The position numbers and the translations under genes are program-made. The notes under the pieces were generated by a model, which saw only the letters and a program-made list of their open reading frames with translations, did not search any database and was not told the origin of the DNA. From assembly GCF_009831115.1 (NCBI RefSeq), contig NZ_WUUK01000001.1:744001-808000 (forward strand): a stretch of 64,000 nucleotides of DNA. Direction: 5' to 3'. Of the stretch, positions 1 to 8,865 are shown piece by piece. Every line of letters starts with the position of its first letter. Position 1 is the first letter of the stretch. This DNA comes from Salinicoccus hispanicus. Its GTDB lineage: Bacteria; Bacillota; Bacilli; Staphylococcales; Salinicoccaceae.

Positions 1-702
1 TGAAGGTGCGATTGTGACACCTTGGACGATACGGGCACCATAGAATGGCACGGCTTCATCGTCCTCATTTCTGATTTCAAGTCCAGCTGTTTCAGATCCA
101 TCCGCCACTTCATGTGCCGGCACTTCGACTTCCCCGCCGAACAGTGCACGTGTCTCGTAGGCCGCTCCGGCCATGCTGAGCGCATCCTTGCGGTTCGGTG
201 TCAGGTCGAATTCCATCACCTGGTCATCAAGCAGCAGTGCTGCCAGTGCATCTTCCCCAGGTGTTCTTTCTTCCTGGAACATGAAGATGCCGTTCTGATA
301 CTCGGCAGGTACCTGATCCTCCTTGATTCCGAGCTCTTCAAGTGAACAGATCATGCCTTCCGATACTTCGCCGCGCAGTTTGGCACGTTTGATCTTTATG
401 CCACCCGGCAGTCTGCCGCCCACTTTGCATACGACAACATATGAGTCGGCTTTGACATTCGGCGCCCCGCAGATGATCTGATGTGTTTCTTCGCCTGTAT
501 CCACCTGGCAGATTCTCAAGCGATCCGCTTCCGGATGCTGCGTCACCGTCTTCACATATCCGACGACGAGATTTTTCACTCCAGAAGTGTAGTCGATGAT
601 CTCATCCACCTCGATGCCGCCACGTGTAATCTTTTCTGCCAGTGCGTTTACCGGCACTTCATTTGGAATCCATTCATTGAGCCATTCTCTAGATACTTTC
701 AT
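1..702 (-). CDS. pheT: Phenylalanyl-tRNA synthetase beta subunit (partial, 3' end off the window)
   Basis: PheT is the beta subunit of the cytoplasmic alpha2beta2 enzyme that charges tRNA-Phe. Only the first 234 codons are here; the gene runs off the left edge. The N-terminus reads [11 protein letters not shown], and residues about 40-150 form the EMAP/OB-fold tRNA-binding domain ([25 protein letters not shown]), followed by the start of the B3/B4 region. The ATG start lies inside the end of pheS (14-base overlap), the usual arrangement for coupled translation of the two subunits. It is cotranscribed with pheS behind the T-box. Confidence 0.97.
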   Translation of the reverse strand, partial: MKVSREWLNEWIPNEVPVNALAEKITRGGIEVDEIIDYTSGVKNLVVGYVKTVTQHPEADRLRICQVDTGEETHQIICGAPNVKADSYVVVCKVGGRLPGGIKIKRAKLRGEVSEGMICSLEELGIKEDQVPAEYQNGIFMFQEERTPGEDALAALLLDDQVMEFDLTPNRKDALSMAGAAYETRALFGGEVEVPAHEVADGSETAGLEIRNEDDEAVPFYGARIVQGVTIAPS

Positions 703-1759
703 TAGTCACACCACCATCTTCTGTTGCTTTGAACTGATTGATGAACCTTAGGTCATTCGTGTAGAAATGCCTGATATCTTCGATACCGTATTTCAGCATC
801 GCGATTCTGTCCGGCCCCATGCCGAAAGCGAATCCTGAGTAGATCTCGGGATCGAAACCGGCCATTTCAAGTACATTCGGATGCACCATTCCGGCGCCGA
901 GTATCTCTATCCAGCCGGTCCCTTTGCACACATTACAGCCTGCACCTTTACATTTGAAGCAGGAGATATCCACTTCGACGCTCGGTTCAGTGAACGGGAA
1001 GTAGCTTGGACGCAGGCGGATCTCGCGCTCCGCACCGAAGATTTCCCTGGCGAAAAGTTCGAGTGTGCCTTTCAGATCGCTCATATGGATGCCGCGATCG
1101 ACGACAAGTCCTTCGATCTGTGTGAACTGGTGGCTGTGTGTCGCGTCATCACTGTCTCTTCTATACACTTTACCCGGACAGATTATTTTTACGGGTCCCT
1201 GCCCTTTTCTCGATTCCATCGTACGCGCCTGTACCGGAGACGTGTGGGTTCTGAGCAGCGTCTCCTCCGAAATGTAGAAAGTATCCTGCATGTCACGTGC
1301 CGGATGGGATTTAGGCAGATTGAGCGCCTCGAAGTTGTAGTAGTCCGTTTCGACTTCGTACCCTTCCGCAATCTCATATCCAAGCCCGAGGAAGAAATCC
1401 TCGATATCCTCAACCGTTCGGCTCAATGGGTGTGGACTGCCGAGGGTGAAAGTTCTGCCCGGCAGCGTCACATCAATTGTATCCTCACGCAGTTTGGCTT
1501 CAAGTGCCGCCTCTTCCAGGACTTTACTTCTATTATCGATCGCTTCTGTAATATGCGTGCGTACTTCATTGACTTTCGCACCATATTCAGGCCTTTCTTC
1601 TTTCGAAAGATCCTTCATGCTTTTCATCAGACCCGTAACCTTGCCCTTCTTGCCGAGGAAAGCTACTTTCAGCTGCTGCAGTTCATCCACACTGCTGACG
1701 TTCGCTATCTCATCATCAAATGATTTCCGAACATCTGTAATTCCTACTGTATCCATCAT
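689..1759 (-). CDS. pheS: Phenylalanyl-tRNA synthetase alpha subunit
   Basis: This is the catalytic alpha subunit of phenylalanyl-tRNA synthetase (356 residues, normal length). The first 90 or so residues form the coiled-coil tRNA-binding arm. The class II catalytic core follows, with the substrate-binding segment [13 protein letters not shown] and motif 3 near the C-terminus ([17 protein letters not shown]). Translation could open 32 codons further upstream, but that stretch lies in the T-box leader. A GGAGG a few bases before tandem ATG codons fixes the start here; the second ATG is equally possible. It overlaps pheT, and expression should rise when uncharged tRNA-Phe binds the leader. Confidence 0.97.
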   Translation of the reverse strand: MMDTVGITDVRKSFDDEIANVSSVDELQQLKVAFLGKKGKVTGLMKSMKDLSKEERPEYGAKVNEVRTHITEAIDNRSKVLEEAALEAKLREDTIDVTLPGRTFTLGSPHPLSRTVEDIEDFFLGLGYEIAEGYEVETDYYNFEALNLPKSHPARDMQDTFYISEETLLRTHTSPVQARTMESRKGQGPVKIICPGKVYRRDSDDATHSHQFTQIEGLVVDRGIHMSDLKGTLELFAREIFGAEREIRLRPSYFPFTEPSVEVDISCFKCKGAGCNVCKGTGWIEILGAGMVHPNVLEMAGFDPEIYSGFAFGMGPDRIAMLKYGIEDIRHFYTNDLRFINQFKATEDGGVTNESI

Positions 1760-1780
1760 CTCACTCCTCCAATATAAATA

Positions 1781-2009
1781 AAAAACTCCATCCTTGTATC
1801 TAAGGACGGAGTTTCCGCGGTACCACCTGATTTTCTGCATAACAAATACAGACACTTCTAGAAAGATAAGGGATCATCCCACTGCTCCATCTGCCAGGTG
1901 AACCCTGGTCCCATCCGTACGCAGCATTCCAGTCCATGTGCTGCGCTCCCTGTCTCGGATTCCTGGACCATTTATGTCCGGCTTCTCTTGAAGCTTGATA
2001 TTCATCTAT
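1781..2009 (-). promoter_or_regulatory. T-box riboswitch leader of pheST (Phe specifier)
   Basis: Read on the minus strand, the leader carries the conserved T-box AGGTGGTACCGCGG (1815-1828). An intrinsic terminator follows directly, with arms ACTCCGTCCTT and AAGGATGGAGT and a run of T. The antiterminator and terminator are mutually exclusive, as in the family. On the 3' side of the long Stem I, the sequence GGTTCACC presents TTC (1900-1902) followed by a purine, which fits a Phe specifier codon. The leader stops short of pheS by about 20 bases. The specifier assignment is inference from position. Confidence 0.93.
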
Positions 2010-2015
2010 AGGATT

Positions 2016-2043
2016 ATTATAAATCAAAGTAATAAAAAATCAA
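2016..2043 (-). promoter_or_regulatory. SigA-type promoter of the pheST T-box transcript
   Basis: The minus strand carries TTGATT, a 16-base spacer and TATAAT. The -35 overlaps the stop codon of the upstream methylase gene. The position gives a transcript starting just before the T-box Stem I. Confidence 0.75.
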
Positions 2044-2783
2044 GCTTTGAAATGATGCATGATGATGCCGCCAGCAATTGCGACATTCAGACTTTCACTT
2101 GCCCCTGGCATATCTATCTTTATTTTCCTGTCGACCTGTGCGAGCACTGCGTCTGATACACCCCTGCCCTCATTGCCTAGAATGATCATCAGCGGGTCCT
2201 CGCCCTGCACCTCATCGAGCGGTATGGCCCCTTCAAGATCGGTCGCAAGGACAGTACCATCGAAATGCTGTACCGCTTCGGTTGCATCCATCGCCGTGAT
2301 ATCGATATGGAACGTACTGCCCTGTGCACTGCGGAGTACTTTATCACTGAAAGCATCGACTGTATCCCGGGACAGGATCACACGGCCAAATCCGAAGGCA
2401 TCCGCTGTGCGGAGCAGTGTACCGAGATTGCCGGGGTCCTGGATGCCATCCAGCAGCAGTACCCGGCGACCTTCGGTTTCGGGCGCAACGTAGGAGACCA
2501 CTGCCATGATGCCGGGTGGCGTCTCAAGTGAGGACAGTGTCTTCATCACACTGTCATTCACTACAAACGTTTCAAGACCGAGGTCATCGTACTTGCCATG
2601 ATCATAGCCTTCCAGGAAAACGAGCGTATGGATCTTCTGACCATGTGCAATCGCCTCTTCAATAAGATGCTCCCCTTCAATCAGAAACTGATCCAGCTTC
2701 CTACGGTACTTTTTCGACTGGAGCTTTTTCATTTCCTTGATACGCGGGTTATCTTTCGACGTAATATGCTTCGCTTCTACCAA
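2040..2783 (-). CDS. TrmH/SpoU-family RNA 2'-O-methyltransferase (YsgA-like)
   Basis: This is a 247-residue SPOUT methyltransferase expected to methylate a ribose in rRNA or tRNA using SAM. The N-terminal 90 residues are a substrate-binding domain (NPRIKEMKKL, FLIEGEHLIEEA). The three SpoU motifs follow: LLLDGIQDPGNLGTLLRTA, IILGNEGRGV and IDMPGASESLNVAIAGG, the trefoil-knot SAM site. The start codon appears to be TTG, overlapping the end of the M42 peptidase gene by 7 bases, with GGTGG upstream. The same gene sits upstream of pheS in staphylococci and bacilli. The exact RNA target cannot be read from sequence. Confidence 0.9.
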   Translation of the reverse strand: MVEAKHITSKDNPRIKEMKKLQSKKYRRKLDQFLIEGEHLIEEAIAHGQKIHTLVFLEGYDHGKYDDLGLETFVVNDSVMKTLSSLETPPGIMAVVSYVAPETEGRRVLLLDGIQDPGNLGTLLRTADAFGFGRVILSRDTVDAFSDKVLRSAQGSTFHIDITAMDATEAVQHFDGTVLATDLEGAIPLDEVQGEDPLMIILGNEGRGVSDAVLAQVDRKIKIDMPGASESLNVAIAGGIIMHHFKA

Positions 2784-3850
2784 ATGATCTCTTCCACCTT
2801 GCTGTCATCGAGTGATCTGACGATTTCCGTCACAAGACGGACTGCATTATTGTAGTCTTCCCTGTTCAGGATGGATACGTTGGAGTGCATATATCTGAGC
2901 GGCACTCCGATGGAGATTGATGGCACACCTTCATTGGATACGTGGAATGCACCTGAATCCGTACCGCCGCCTGTAATGGCGGACCACTGTACCGGAATAT
3001 CCTTCTCTTTCGCCAGCTTCTCTACATGTCTCCTGAAACCGACATGACCGATGTTCGAACCATCCAGCAGCAGTACAAGCGGGCCGTCACCCATCTTACC
3101 GGTACCGTCCTTTTCACTCATGCCTGGTGTATCCCAGGAAATTCCGACATCCACAGCAATTGCCAGATCCGGCTTCACTTTATTCGCCGCAACCTTGGCA
3201 CCGCGCAGACCGACCTCTTCCTGTACAGTCGCCCCGCTGACGAGATTGATATTGATGTCCTCTTCTTTGACGGACTCCAGCACTTCGATCGCCAGTGCAC
3301 AGCCGAACCTGTTATCCCATGCCTTGGCCAGCAGATAGTCCTTGTTGGCCATTTCGGTGAAGTCACAGTGTGGGGTAATCATGTCGCCCACTTTTACACC
3401 GGCATTTTCTGCTTCCTCTTTTGAAGATACACCGATATCGATGAACATGTCCTTCATATCGACCGGCTTCTTGCGTGCTTCAGCTGACAGTACGTGCGGC
3501 GGTTTTGAACCGATGACGCCGGTCAGAATACCTGAGTCCGTCACTACATTCATGCGCTGTGACAGCATGACCTGGTTCCACCATCCGCCTATCGGCGTAA
3601 AACGGATGAATCCATTGTCATCTATTCTTGTAATCATGAAGCCGATCTCATCAAGGTGGCCCCCGATGAGCAGTGTGCGCGAGCCATTTTTCGCATTGCG
3701 TCTGCCGAAGATGCCTCCCAAGTTATCCTGTACCAATTCATCACTGACCGGCTCCAGATATGATTTCATCACTTTCTTGACATCGTATTCAAAGCCTGAA
3801 ATACCATGTGCATCCGTCAGGCTTTTCATCATTTCCAGCTGTCTATCCAT
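2777..3850 (-). CDS. M42 family metallo-aminopeptidase (YsdC-like)
   Basis: This is a 357-residue cytoplasmic aminopeptidase of the M42 (glutamyl aminopeptidase/TET) family, which trims peptides using two metal ions. Visible metal and catalytic segments are GGHLDEIGFMI, AWDNRFGCA, VQEEVGLRGA, AVDVG and GGTDSGAFH, in the usual order. A start 7 codons upstream is possible, but AAGGAG lies correctly before the chosen ATG (MDRQLEMMKS). It is transcribed with the rRNA methylase, whose start it overlaps. In B. subtilis ysdC also lies next to infC-rpmI-rplT, so the position is conserved. Confidence 0.92.
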   Translation of the reverse strand: MDRQLEMMKSLTDAHGISGFEYDVKKVMKSYLEPVSDELVQDNLGGIFGRRNAKNGSRTLLIGGHLDEIGFMITRIDDNGFIRFTPIGGWWNQVMLSQRMNVVTDSGILTGVIGSKPPHVLSAEARKKPVDMKDMFIDIGVSSKEEAENAGVKVGDMITPHCDFTEMANKDYLLAKAWDNRFGCALAIEVLESVKEEDININLVSGATVQEEVGLRGAKVAANKVKPDLAIAVDVGISWDTPGMSEKDGTGKMGDGPLVLLLDGSNIGHVGFRRHVEKLAKEKDIPVQWSAITGGGTDSGAFHVSNEGVPSISIGVPLRYMHSNVSILNREDYNNAVRLVTEIVRSLDDSKVEEIIW

Positions 3851-3948
3851 AATCAGTCTCCTTGCTTCCATTAAGATACTTCCATTCTATCATAAATTAT
3901 TTCAGTTTTCGTAATATGGACCATATTGATACACATATCGGAGAGAAG

Positions 3949-3978
3949 TTGATATCATCATTGTAGACGGGATATAGA
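3949..3978 (+). promoter_or_regulatory. Probable SigA promoter of the 89-residue acidic protein gene
   Basis: TTGATA, an 18-base spacer and TATAGA lie just upstream of a strong ribosome binding site. The match is moderate and the call is inference. Confidence 0.45.
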
Positions 3979-4002
3979 AATACTCTAGGAGGCGTTACCT
4001 TG

Positions 4003-4272
4003 ATGAATATAAAGATATCGAAAGTTGAAGAATCCGGCCAGGAAGTACTTGTAAAAAGCAATACCTATGAAGACGACAAAGCGGTTGAGCTATATAGCAG
4101 ACTGACTGATGAATATGCAGATCAGACACTGCCATTCTTCGACGAAGGCGAGAAACTCATCCGCCTCGACATCATGCCGGAAGATGACGTAGCGGATGAA
4201 AATAAAGAGCAGAAGGAATGCTACTTCGAGTACTCTGACGCACTGCTTGATGAACTGTCTGCCCATATATAG
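4003..4272 (+). CDS. Small acidic hypothetical protein
   Basis: This 89-residue protein is rich in Asp and Glu, with no Cys before the single one near the end, no signal peptide and no membrane segment. I do not recognise the family. It sits alone on the plus strand between the M42 peptidase and rplT, with its own promoter-like sequence, an AGGAGG ribosome binding site and a terminator shared with rplT, all of which support a real gene. A TTG directly before the ATG is 7 bases from the AGGAGG and could be the true start. The acidic, soluble character suggests a binding or adaptor protein, but nothing more can be said. Confidence 0.75.
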   Translation: MNIKISKVEESGQEVLVKSNTYEDDKAVELYSRLTDEYADQTLPFFDEGEKLIRLDIMPEDDVADENKEQKECYFEYSDALLDELSAHI

Positions 4273-4284
4273 TAAAAATACAGT

Positions 4285-4320
4285 AAAAAACCACTCATTC
4301 GGATGAATGAGTGGTTTTTT
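4285..4320. terminator. Bidirectional terminator between the acidic protein gene and rplT
   Basis: CCACTCATTC and GAATGAGTGG form a perfect 10-base stem with A-run and T-run flanks, so it can stop transcription from both sides. Confidence 0.9.
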
Positions 4321-4329
4321 CATGCAATA

Positions 4330-4689
4330 TTATTTGTTCAGTGCATTTTTAGCCTGAGTTACAATCTCAGCGAATGCTTTTTCATCTGAAATCGCGATTT
4401 CAGAAAGCATTTTTCTGTTGATGTCGATACCAGCAGTTTTCAGTCCGTTCATCAGACGGCTGTAGCTTATGCCATTCTGGCGAGCGCCTGCATTGATACG
4501 CGCGATCCAAAGCTTGCGGAATTCGCGTTTCGTCTGACGACGGTCACGGTATGCATACTGACCGGATTTGATGACTTGCTGTTTAGCTGTTCTATAGAGT
4601 GTGCGTTTTGCACCAAAATATCCTTTTGCTTGCTTCAATACTCTTTTACGTCTTTTACGGGACGTCAAACCATTCTTAACACGTGCCAT
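4330..4689 (-). CDS. rplT: 50S ribosomal protein L20
   Basis: L20 (119 residues, normal length) binds 23S rRNA early in large-subunit assembly. The very basic N-terminus ([19 protein letters not shown]) and the core segment [18 protein letters not shown] are typical. It is the last gene of infC-rpmI-rplT and in Firmicutes represses this operon by binding the leader upstream of infC. Confidence 0.98.
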   Translation of the reverse strand: MARVKNGLTSRKRRKRVLKQAKGYFGAKRTLYRTAKQQVIKSGQYAYRDRRQTKREFRKLWIARINAGARQNGISYSRLMNGLKTAGIDINRKMLSEIAISDEKAFAEIVTQAKNALNK

Positions 4690-4713
4690 TTTTGCTCCTC
4701 CTTAATCAATCGA

Positions 4714-4914
4714 TTATTTTACATATGATAGTAGTTTTTGGATACGTTTGTGGTCGCCTTTGGAAACCAGTCTTGATTTTCTCAGGTGACGCTTCTGTTT
4801 AGTGGATTTGTTCGCAAACAGGTGGGAAGTGAACGCACTGTTGCGTTTGAATTTACCTGTTCCAGTACGCTTGACGCGTTTAGCATAACCTTTGTGAGTT
4901 TTCATTTTTGGCAT
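4714..4914 (-). CDS. rpmI: 50S ribosomal protein L35
   Basis: L35 is a 66-residue basic protein of the large subunit. The sequence [20 protein letters not shown] at the N-terminus is diagnostic. It lies between infC and rplT with short gaps and is controlled with them through the L20 leader. Confidence 0.98.
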   Translation of the reverse strand: MPKMKTHKGYAKRVKRTGTGKFKRNSAFTSHLFANKSTKQKRHLRKSRLVSKGDHKRIQKLLSYVK

Positions 4915-4932
4915 GGGATCATAACCTCCGGA

Positions 4933-5457
4933 TTATTGGTTTTTGTCGACGATGGGTGCAACCACCAGGAACATTGAACGACCTTCCATCTTAGGTCTCT
5001 GTTCAACTGTTGCAACTTCAGACAATTCGCTGGCAAATCGTTCTAATACTTTACGACCGATATCCTTGTGGGTGATTGCACGTCCACGGAATCGGATGGA
5101 AACTTTCACCTTGTCTTCTTTCGCAAGGAATTTCTTTGCGTTTTTCAACTTGGTATTGAAATCGTGATCTTCGATTGTCGGGGAAAGTCTGATCTCCTTG
5201 ACGTTGATCACTTTTTGTTTCTTACGCGCTTCTTTCTCTTTACGCTGCTGCTCGTACTTATACTTGCCATAGTCCATGATGCGGGCAACCGGCGGCTTTG
5301 CGTTCGGAGCCACAAGTACAAGGTCCAGTTCCACACGTTCTGCCATTTCCTGTGCTTCACGTTTAGGCTTGATGCCGAGTTGGGAACCGTCCTGACCGAT
5401 CAGGCGTACCTCTTTGGCGCGGATTCTGTCATTGATTAATGTTTGGTCCTTAGCTAT
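4933..5457 (-). CDS. infC: Translation initiation factor IF-3, probable AUA start
   Basis: IF-3 binds the 30S subunit, prevents premature 50S joining and proofreads the start codon. The N-domain ([28 protein letters not shown]) and C-domain ([29 protein letters not shown]) are complete. GGAGG (5466-5470) lies 8 bases upstream of an ATA codon at 5455-5457, and alignment with recalled Bacillus IF-3, which starts at AUU, places the initiator there, giving 174 residues. No ATG or TTG is suitably placed: an upstream ATG and GTG overlap the ribosome binding site itself. IF-3 genes use rare starts for self-control, which supports the call. GTG at 5466, beginning within that GGAGG, is the alternative. 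Confidence 0.93.
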   Translation of the reverse strand: MAKDQTLINDRIRAKEVRLIGQDGSQLGIKPKREAQEMAERVELDLVLVAPNAKPPVARIMDYGKYKYEQQRKEKEARKKQKVINVKEIRLSPTIEDHDFNTKLKNAKKFLAKEDKVKVSIRFRGRAITHKDIGRKVLERFASELSEVATVEQRPKMEGRSMFLVVAPIVDKNQ

Positions 5458-5649
5458 CTTTGACACCTCCATATAGTTTGAAGACGAACAAAAAGGGCGG
5501 GCACAATATGCGCCCGCCAACCAGCATCAAGATGCATGAGACAGAGTCACACTCTGCTCATGTCATTCTTACTGTACTAACCCGGTCGCTACCAGTGTGG
5601 TGCTTGCGGGTGAGAAGCGGGAGCTTCTTCTTGTCCGTTCTTATCAACT
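5458..5649 (-). promoter_or_regulatory. L20 ribosomal leader of infC-rpmI-rplT with terminator
   Basis: The 5' untranslated region carries AAGAAGCTCCCGCTTCTCACC-like structure typical of the Bacillales L20 leader, further hairpins, and a strong terminator stem GGCGGGC/GCCCGCC (5496-5518) followed by TTTTT, only about 30 bases before infC. In the known mechanism L20 binds the leader and favours this terminator. Recognition is from memory of the family. Confidence 0.85.
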
Positions 5650-5655
5650 CCTAAT

Positions 5656-5684
5656 ATACTACACGCTTTCAGGATGAATGTCAA
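5656..5684 (-). promoter_or_regulatory. SigA promoter of infC-rpmI-rplT
   Basis: TTGACA, a 17-base spacer and TAGTAT on the minus strand begin just after the thrS stop codon and start the L20 leader. Confidence 0.75.
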
Positions 5685-5688
5685 GCAG

Positions 5689-7617
5689 CTATTTCTTCAG
5701 TCTGATTTCATCCACAAGCTGCCAGATGAACTCGTCGCGATCAAAGGTGTTCTGATCCTTCTCGCCATACTTGCGTACATTGACCTGGGATTCTTCAATC
5801 TCCCTATCACCGATGACGACCTGGTATGGGACTTTCCTCATCTGTGCTTCGCGGATCTTGTACCCCATCTTCTCATTCCGGTCATCGATGTTCACACGGA
5901 TGCCGTGGCTCTTCATTTCATCCTTGAGCGCTCTTGCATAGTCGTAGTGGAGATCCAGATTGACCGGTATGATCTCCACCTGCTGTGGCGCGAGCCATAG
6001 CGGGAAGGCACCTTTATATTCTTCTGTCAGGAATGCTACGAAGCGTTCCATTGTGGAGACGACGCCGCGGTGGATGACGACTGGACGATGGAGCTCACCG
6101 TCACTGCCTGTATATGTCAGGTCGAACCGCTCAGGCAGCAGGAAATCGAGCTGCACTGTCGACAGTGTCTCTTCCTTGCCGAGTGCCGTCTGGACCTGGA
6201 CATCGAGTTTCGGACCATAGAATGCCGCTTCACCATCGGCTTCGGTATAGTCGAGCGCCATTTCATCGACCGCTTCCTTCAGCATGGATTCCGCCTTGTT
6301 CCACATTTCATCATCATCGAAGTACTTTTCAGTATCTGCAGGATCGCGGTAGCTCAGACGGAATGAATAGTTCTCGAAACCGAAGTCCGCGTACACATCG
6401 ATGATCAGCTGGACGACACGCTTGAACTCTTCCTTGATTTGGTCGGGCCTGACGAAGACGTGGGCATCATTCAGTGTCATGCCCCGGACGCGCTGCAGAC
6501 CACTGACCGCCCCACTCGCTTCGTAGCGGTGCATCGTGCCGAGCTCGGCAATGCGGATCGGCAGCTCACGATAGGAGTGTTTGCTCGATTTGTAGATCAT
6601 CATGTGGTGCGGGCAGTTCATCGGACGGAGTACAAGCTCCTCCCCATTCATATCCATTGTCGGGAACATGTCATCCTGATAGTGTTCCCAGTGGCCACTT
6701 GTCTTGTAGAGATCGACATTCGCCATGACCGGTGTGTAGACGTGGTCGTAGCCGAGAGCGATCTCCTTGTCGACGATATAGCGCTCGATTTCGCGTCTGA
6801 TCGTCGCACCATTCGGCAGCCATAGCGGCAGGCCGGCCCCGATCAGCTGGTTGTTCTGGAACAGTGCCATATCCTTGCCGATCTTTCTGTGGTCGCGCTC
6901 TTTTCTTTCCTCGAGCAGATTCAAGTATGACTTCAGTTCCTTTTTATCGAAGAAGGCTGTACCGTATATGCGCTGCAGCATCTTGTTGTCGCTGTCTCCG
7001 CGCCAGTATGCACCTGCTGTCGACAGAAGCTTGAATGTCTTGATCTTTGAAGTGGATGGTACATGGACACCGCGGCACAGGTCGATGAACTCACCTTGTG
7101 AGTAGACCGTCACTGTTTCATCCTCAGGAATCGCATCGATCAGCTCGAGCTTGTATGGATCATCACTGAAGAGGTCTTTTGCCTCATCACGAGAAAGTAC
7201 TTTACGTTCCACTTCCACATTCTCTTCGACGATCTGCTTCATTTCCTTCTCTATCTTCTCGAAATCATCGGAGGAGATCTTCTCATCCATATCGAAGTCG
7301 TAGTAGAACCCTTCCTCGATGACCGGACCGACTCCGAAATTCACTTCGCCGTACAGGCGTTTCAGTGCCTGCGCCATAAGGTGTGCAGTGGAGTGGCGCA
7401 GTACTTCGAGCCCCTCCTCGTCCTTGTTCGTGATCAGCGCGATGTCTGCATCCGCTTCGATCGGCCTTCTGAGATCATACATCTCACCATCAACTTTGGC
7501 AGCAAGCGCCGCTTTCCTAAGGCCCGGACTGATGGACTGGGCAATTTCTTCCGCAGTTATACCGGAATCGAAACTCTTGGCATTCCCATCCGGAAATGTA
7601 ATTTTCACTTCACTCAT
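5689..7617 (-). CDS. thrS: Threonyl-tRNA synthetase
   Basis: This 642-residue class II synthetase charges tRNA-Thr and edits Ser-tRNA-Thr. The domain order is standard: TGS domain (first 60 residues, [14 protein letters not shown]), editing domain with HSTAHLMAQ and CRGVHVPST, catalytic core with zinc ligand segment [13 protein letters not shown] and motif 3, and C-terminal anticodon-binding domain. The start is the ATG (MSEVKITF) placed after AAGGGTGGAG; an in-frame GTG three codons upstream lies in the ribosome binding site. Transcription is controlled by its own T-box. Confidence 0.98.
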   Translation of the reverse strand: MSEVKITFPDGNAKSFDSGITAEEIAQSISPGLRKAALAAKVDGEMYDLRRPIEADADIALITNKDEEGLEVLRHSTAHLMAQALKRLYGEVNFGVGPVIEEGFYYDFDMDEKISSDDFEKIEKEMKQIVEENVEVERKVLSRDEAKDLFSDDPYKLELIDAIPEDETVTVYSQGEFIDLCRGVHVPSTSKIKTFKLLSTAGAYWRGDSDNKMLQRIYGTAFFDKKELKSYLNLLEERKERDHRKIGKDMALFQNNQLIGAGLPLWLPNGATIRREIERYIVDKEIALGYDHVYTPVMANVDLYKTSGHWEHYQDDMFPTMDMNGEELVLRPMNCPHHMMIYKSSKHSYRELPIRIAELGTMHRYEASGAVSGLQRVRGMTLNDAHVFVRPDQIKEEFKRVVQLIIDVYADFGFENYSFRLSYRDPADTEKYFDDDEMWNKAESMLKEAVDEMALDYTEADGEAAFYGPKLDVQVQTALGKEETLSTVQLDFLLPERFDLTYTGSDGELHRPVVIHRGVVSTMERFVAFLTEEYKGAFPLWLAPQQVEIIPVNLDLHYDYARALKDEMKSHGIRVNIDDRNEKMGYKIREAQMRKVPYQVVIGDREIEESQVNVRKYGEKDQNTFDRDEFIWQLVDEIRLKK

Positions 7618-7660
7618 ATTCTCCACCCTTTCACATATATTGATTGCATTCTAAAAATAA

Positions 7661-7892
7661 AAAATCGTCCCTCTATAGATAGAGGGACGATTTTCACCGT
7701 GGTACCACCCTGATTTGCAGGACAAATGCCTGCCTTCAGTCGGAAATAACGGTCCGTGCCGGCTGGGGATTAGCCAGCATATATCAAGGGAGTCACTCAG
7801 ACGGTTCATTATGCATGTTTCAGCAGTTCATGCACTCTCTTTGAATAAACACGGAAAAAGTGGTGTCCTTGGAATTCATTTAATGAAATTAT
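7661..7892 (-). promoter_or_regulatory. T-box riboswitch leader of thrS
   Basis: The T-box AGGGTGGTACCACGG (7697-7711) lies just before an exceptionally strong terminator, with arms AATCGTCCCTCTAT and ATAGAGGGACGATT and a T-run. About 180 bases of structured leader precede it. I could not settle the specifier codon by eye, so the Thr assignment rests on the downstream gene. The leader accounts for most of the 313-base gap between thrS and dnaI. Confidence 0.93.
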
Positions 7893-7898
7893 ACATTG

Positions 7899-7927
7899 AT
7901 TATACTCAACCAACTTCCATTAATCAA
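7899..7927 (-). promoter_or_regulatory. SigA promoter of the thrS T-box transcript
   Basis: TTGATT, an exact 17-base spacer and TATAAT on the minus strand, ending next to the dnaI stop codon. Confidence 0.8.
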
Positions 7928-7930
7928 GCA

Positions 7931-8860
7931 TCAGTTGCCGCGGTAGTTGCTGCCTTCAAGCTGTACTTCCTCGCAAAGTGACCTCAGCCGCTCCATCATC
8001 CGGCGTGCCTTCGTCTCCTCTACCCCATTCTCCTTTGTCCTGGCATAGCGGTACTCGAGGTCGGCCATCGAATAGTTGGAGCTGACAAATGTCGGCAGAC
8101 CTTCCACCATGCGGTAGTGCAGTATGCCGGTCATGACCTCATCGCGCACCCATGGTGTCACATCTTCCGCACCAAGATCATCGAGCATGAGCACCTGCGC
8201 GTTCTTGATCGTATTGAACTTGCTGTCCGTCGTGCCATCCTTGAAGCCCGCCTTCAGATCGCGGATGATCTCCGGCACATAGACGATGATTGAAGACACC
8301 GACTGCTCCTTGAGCTCATTGGCAATGCAGCCGAGCAGATAGGACTTGCCGATGCCGAAGCTGCCGTGGATGTACAGCCCTTTTGCATCTGTACCTTCGA
8401 TGATTTTCTTACTTGAAGCAATGGATTTCATGATGATCTGCTGGCGGTTCGAATCGGGATCAAGAAAGACCGTTTCGAACGTCGCGTCCTTGACATCTTT
8501 CGGTACATGGTAGGATTCGATCATCTTCTCCTTCTCACGGAAAGCATCATCCTTCTTCTTGTTCGGGCAAGGTGTATACATGATATGGATTCTGCCGCCC
8601 CTGACATCTATCGAAGGGACGTATCCCTGTGGATGGTTGATGCACTGTCCCAGGGACGGGCAGTTCTCGCATGCCAGAGACTGTTCTGTATAGCGTTTCA
8701 GCTGCAGCAGGTCATTTTTGATCATGGACCGCGTAATTTCGAATTCGCTGTTTTCAAGCAGTTCCACAATTCTCGGATGACGAATCAAAGATTCATACAG
8801 CCTGTCGTTATTATCCTGTATTTTTTTATTGTTCTTTAAGAACTGGTTTATAGGTTCCAT
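7931..8860 (-). CDS. dnaI: Primosomal protein DnaI (helicase loader)
   Basis: DnaI is the AAA+ ATPase that loads the replicative helicase DnaC onto DNA at oriC and at restarted forks. The 309-residue protein has an N-terminal helicase-binding domain with a zinc-binding Cys cluster (CENCPSLGQC, later CPNKKK), then Walker A GSFGIGKSY and Walker B VLMLDDLGAE. The ATG is preferred to a GTG three codons upstream because AGGTGA precedes it at a good distance. It follows dnaB with a 5-base gap, so the two loaders are made together. Confidence 0.96.
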   Translation of the reverse strand: MEPINQFLKNNKKIQDNNDRLYESLIRHPRIVELLENSEFEITRSMIKNDLLQLKRYTEQSLACENCPSLGQCINHPQGYVPSIDVRGGRIHIMYTPCPNKKKDDAFREKEKMIESYHVPKDVKDATFETVFLDPDSNRQQIIMKSIASSKKIIEGTDAKGLYIHGSFGIGKSYLLGCIANELKEQSVSSIIVYVPEIIRDLKAGFKDGTTDSKFNTIKNAQVLMLDDLGAEDVTPWVRDEVMTGILHYRMVEGLPTFVSSNYSMADLEYRYARTKENGVEETKARRMMERLRSLCEEVQLEGSNYRGN

Positions 8861-8865
8861 CTGAA

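Noticed and set aside
881-1723. 280-codon plus-strand reading frame
   Set aside because: It is antisense to pheS, in a frame opened by the codon bias of the real gene; no ribosome binding site or family likeness.
1800-2027. 75-codon minus-strand reading frame upstream of pheS
   Set aside because: It lies wholly in the T-box leader; its sequence is explained by the RNA structure.
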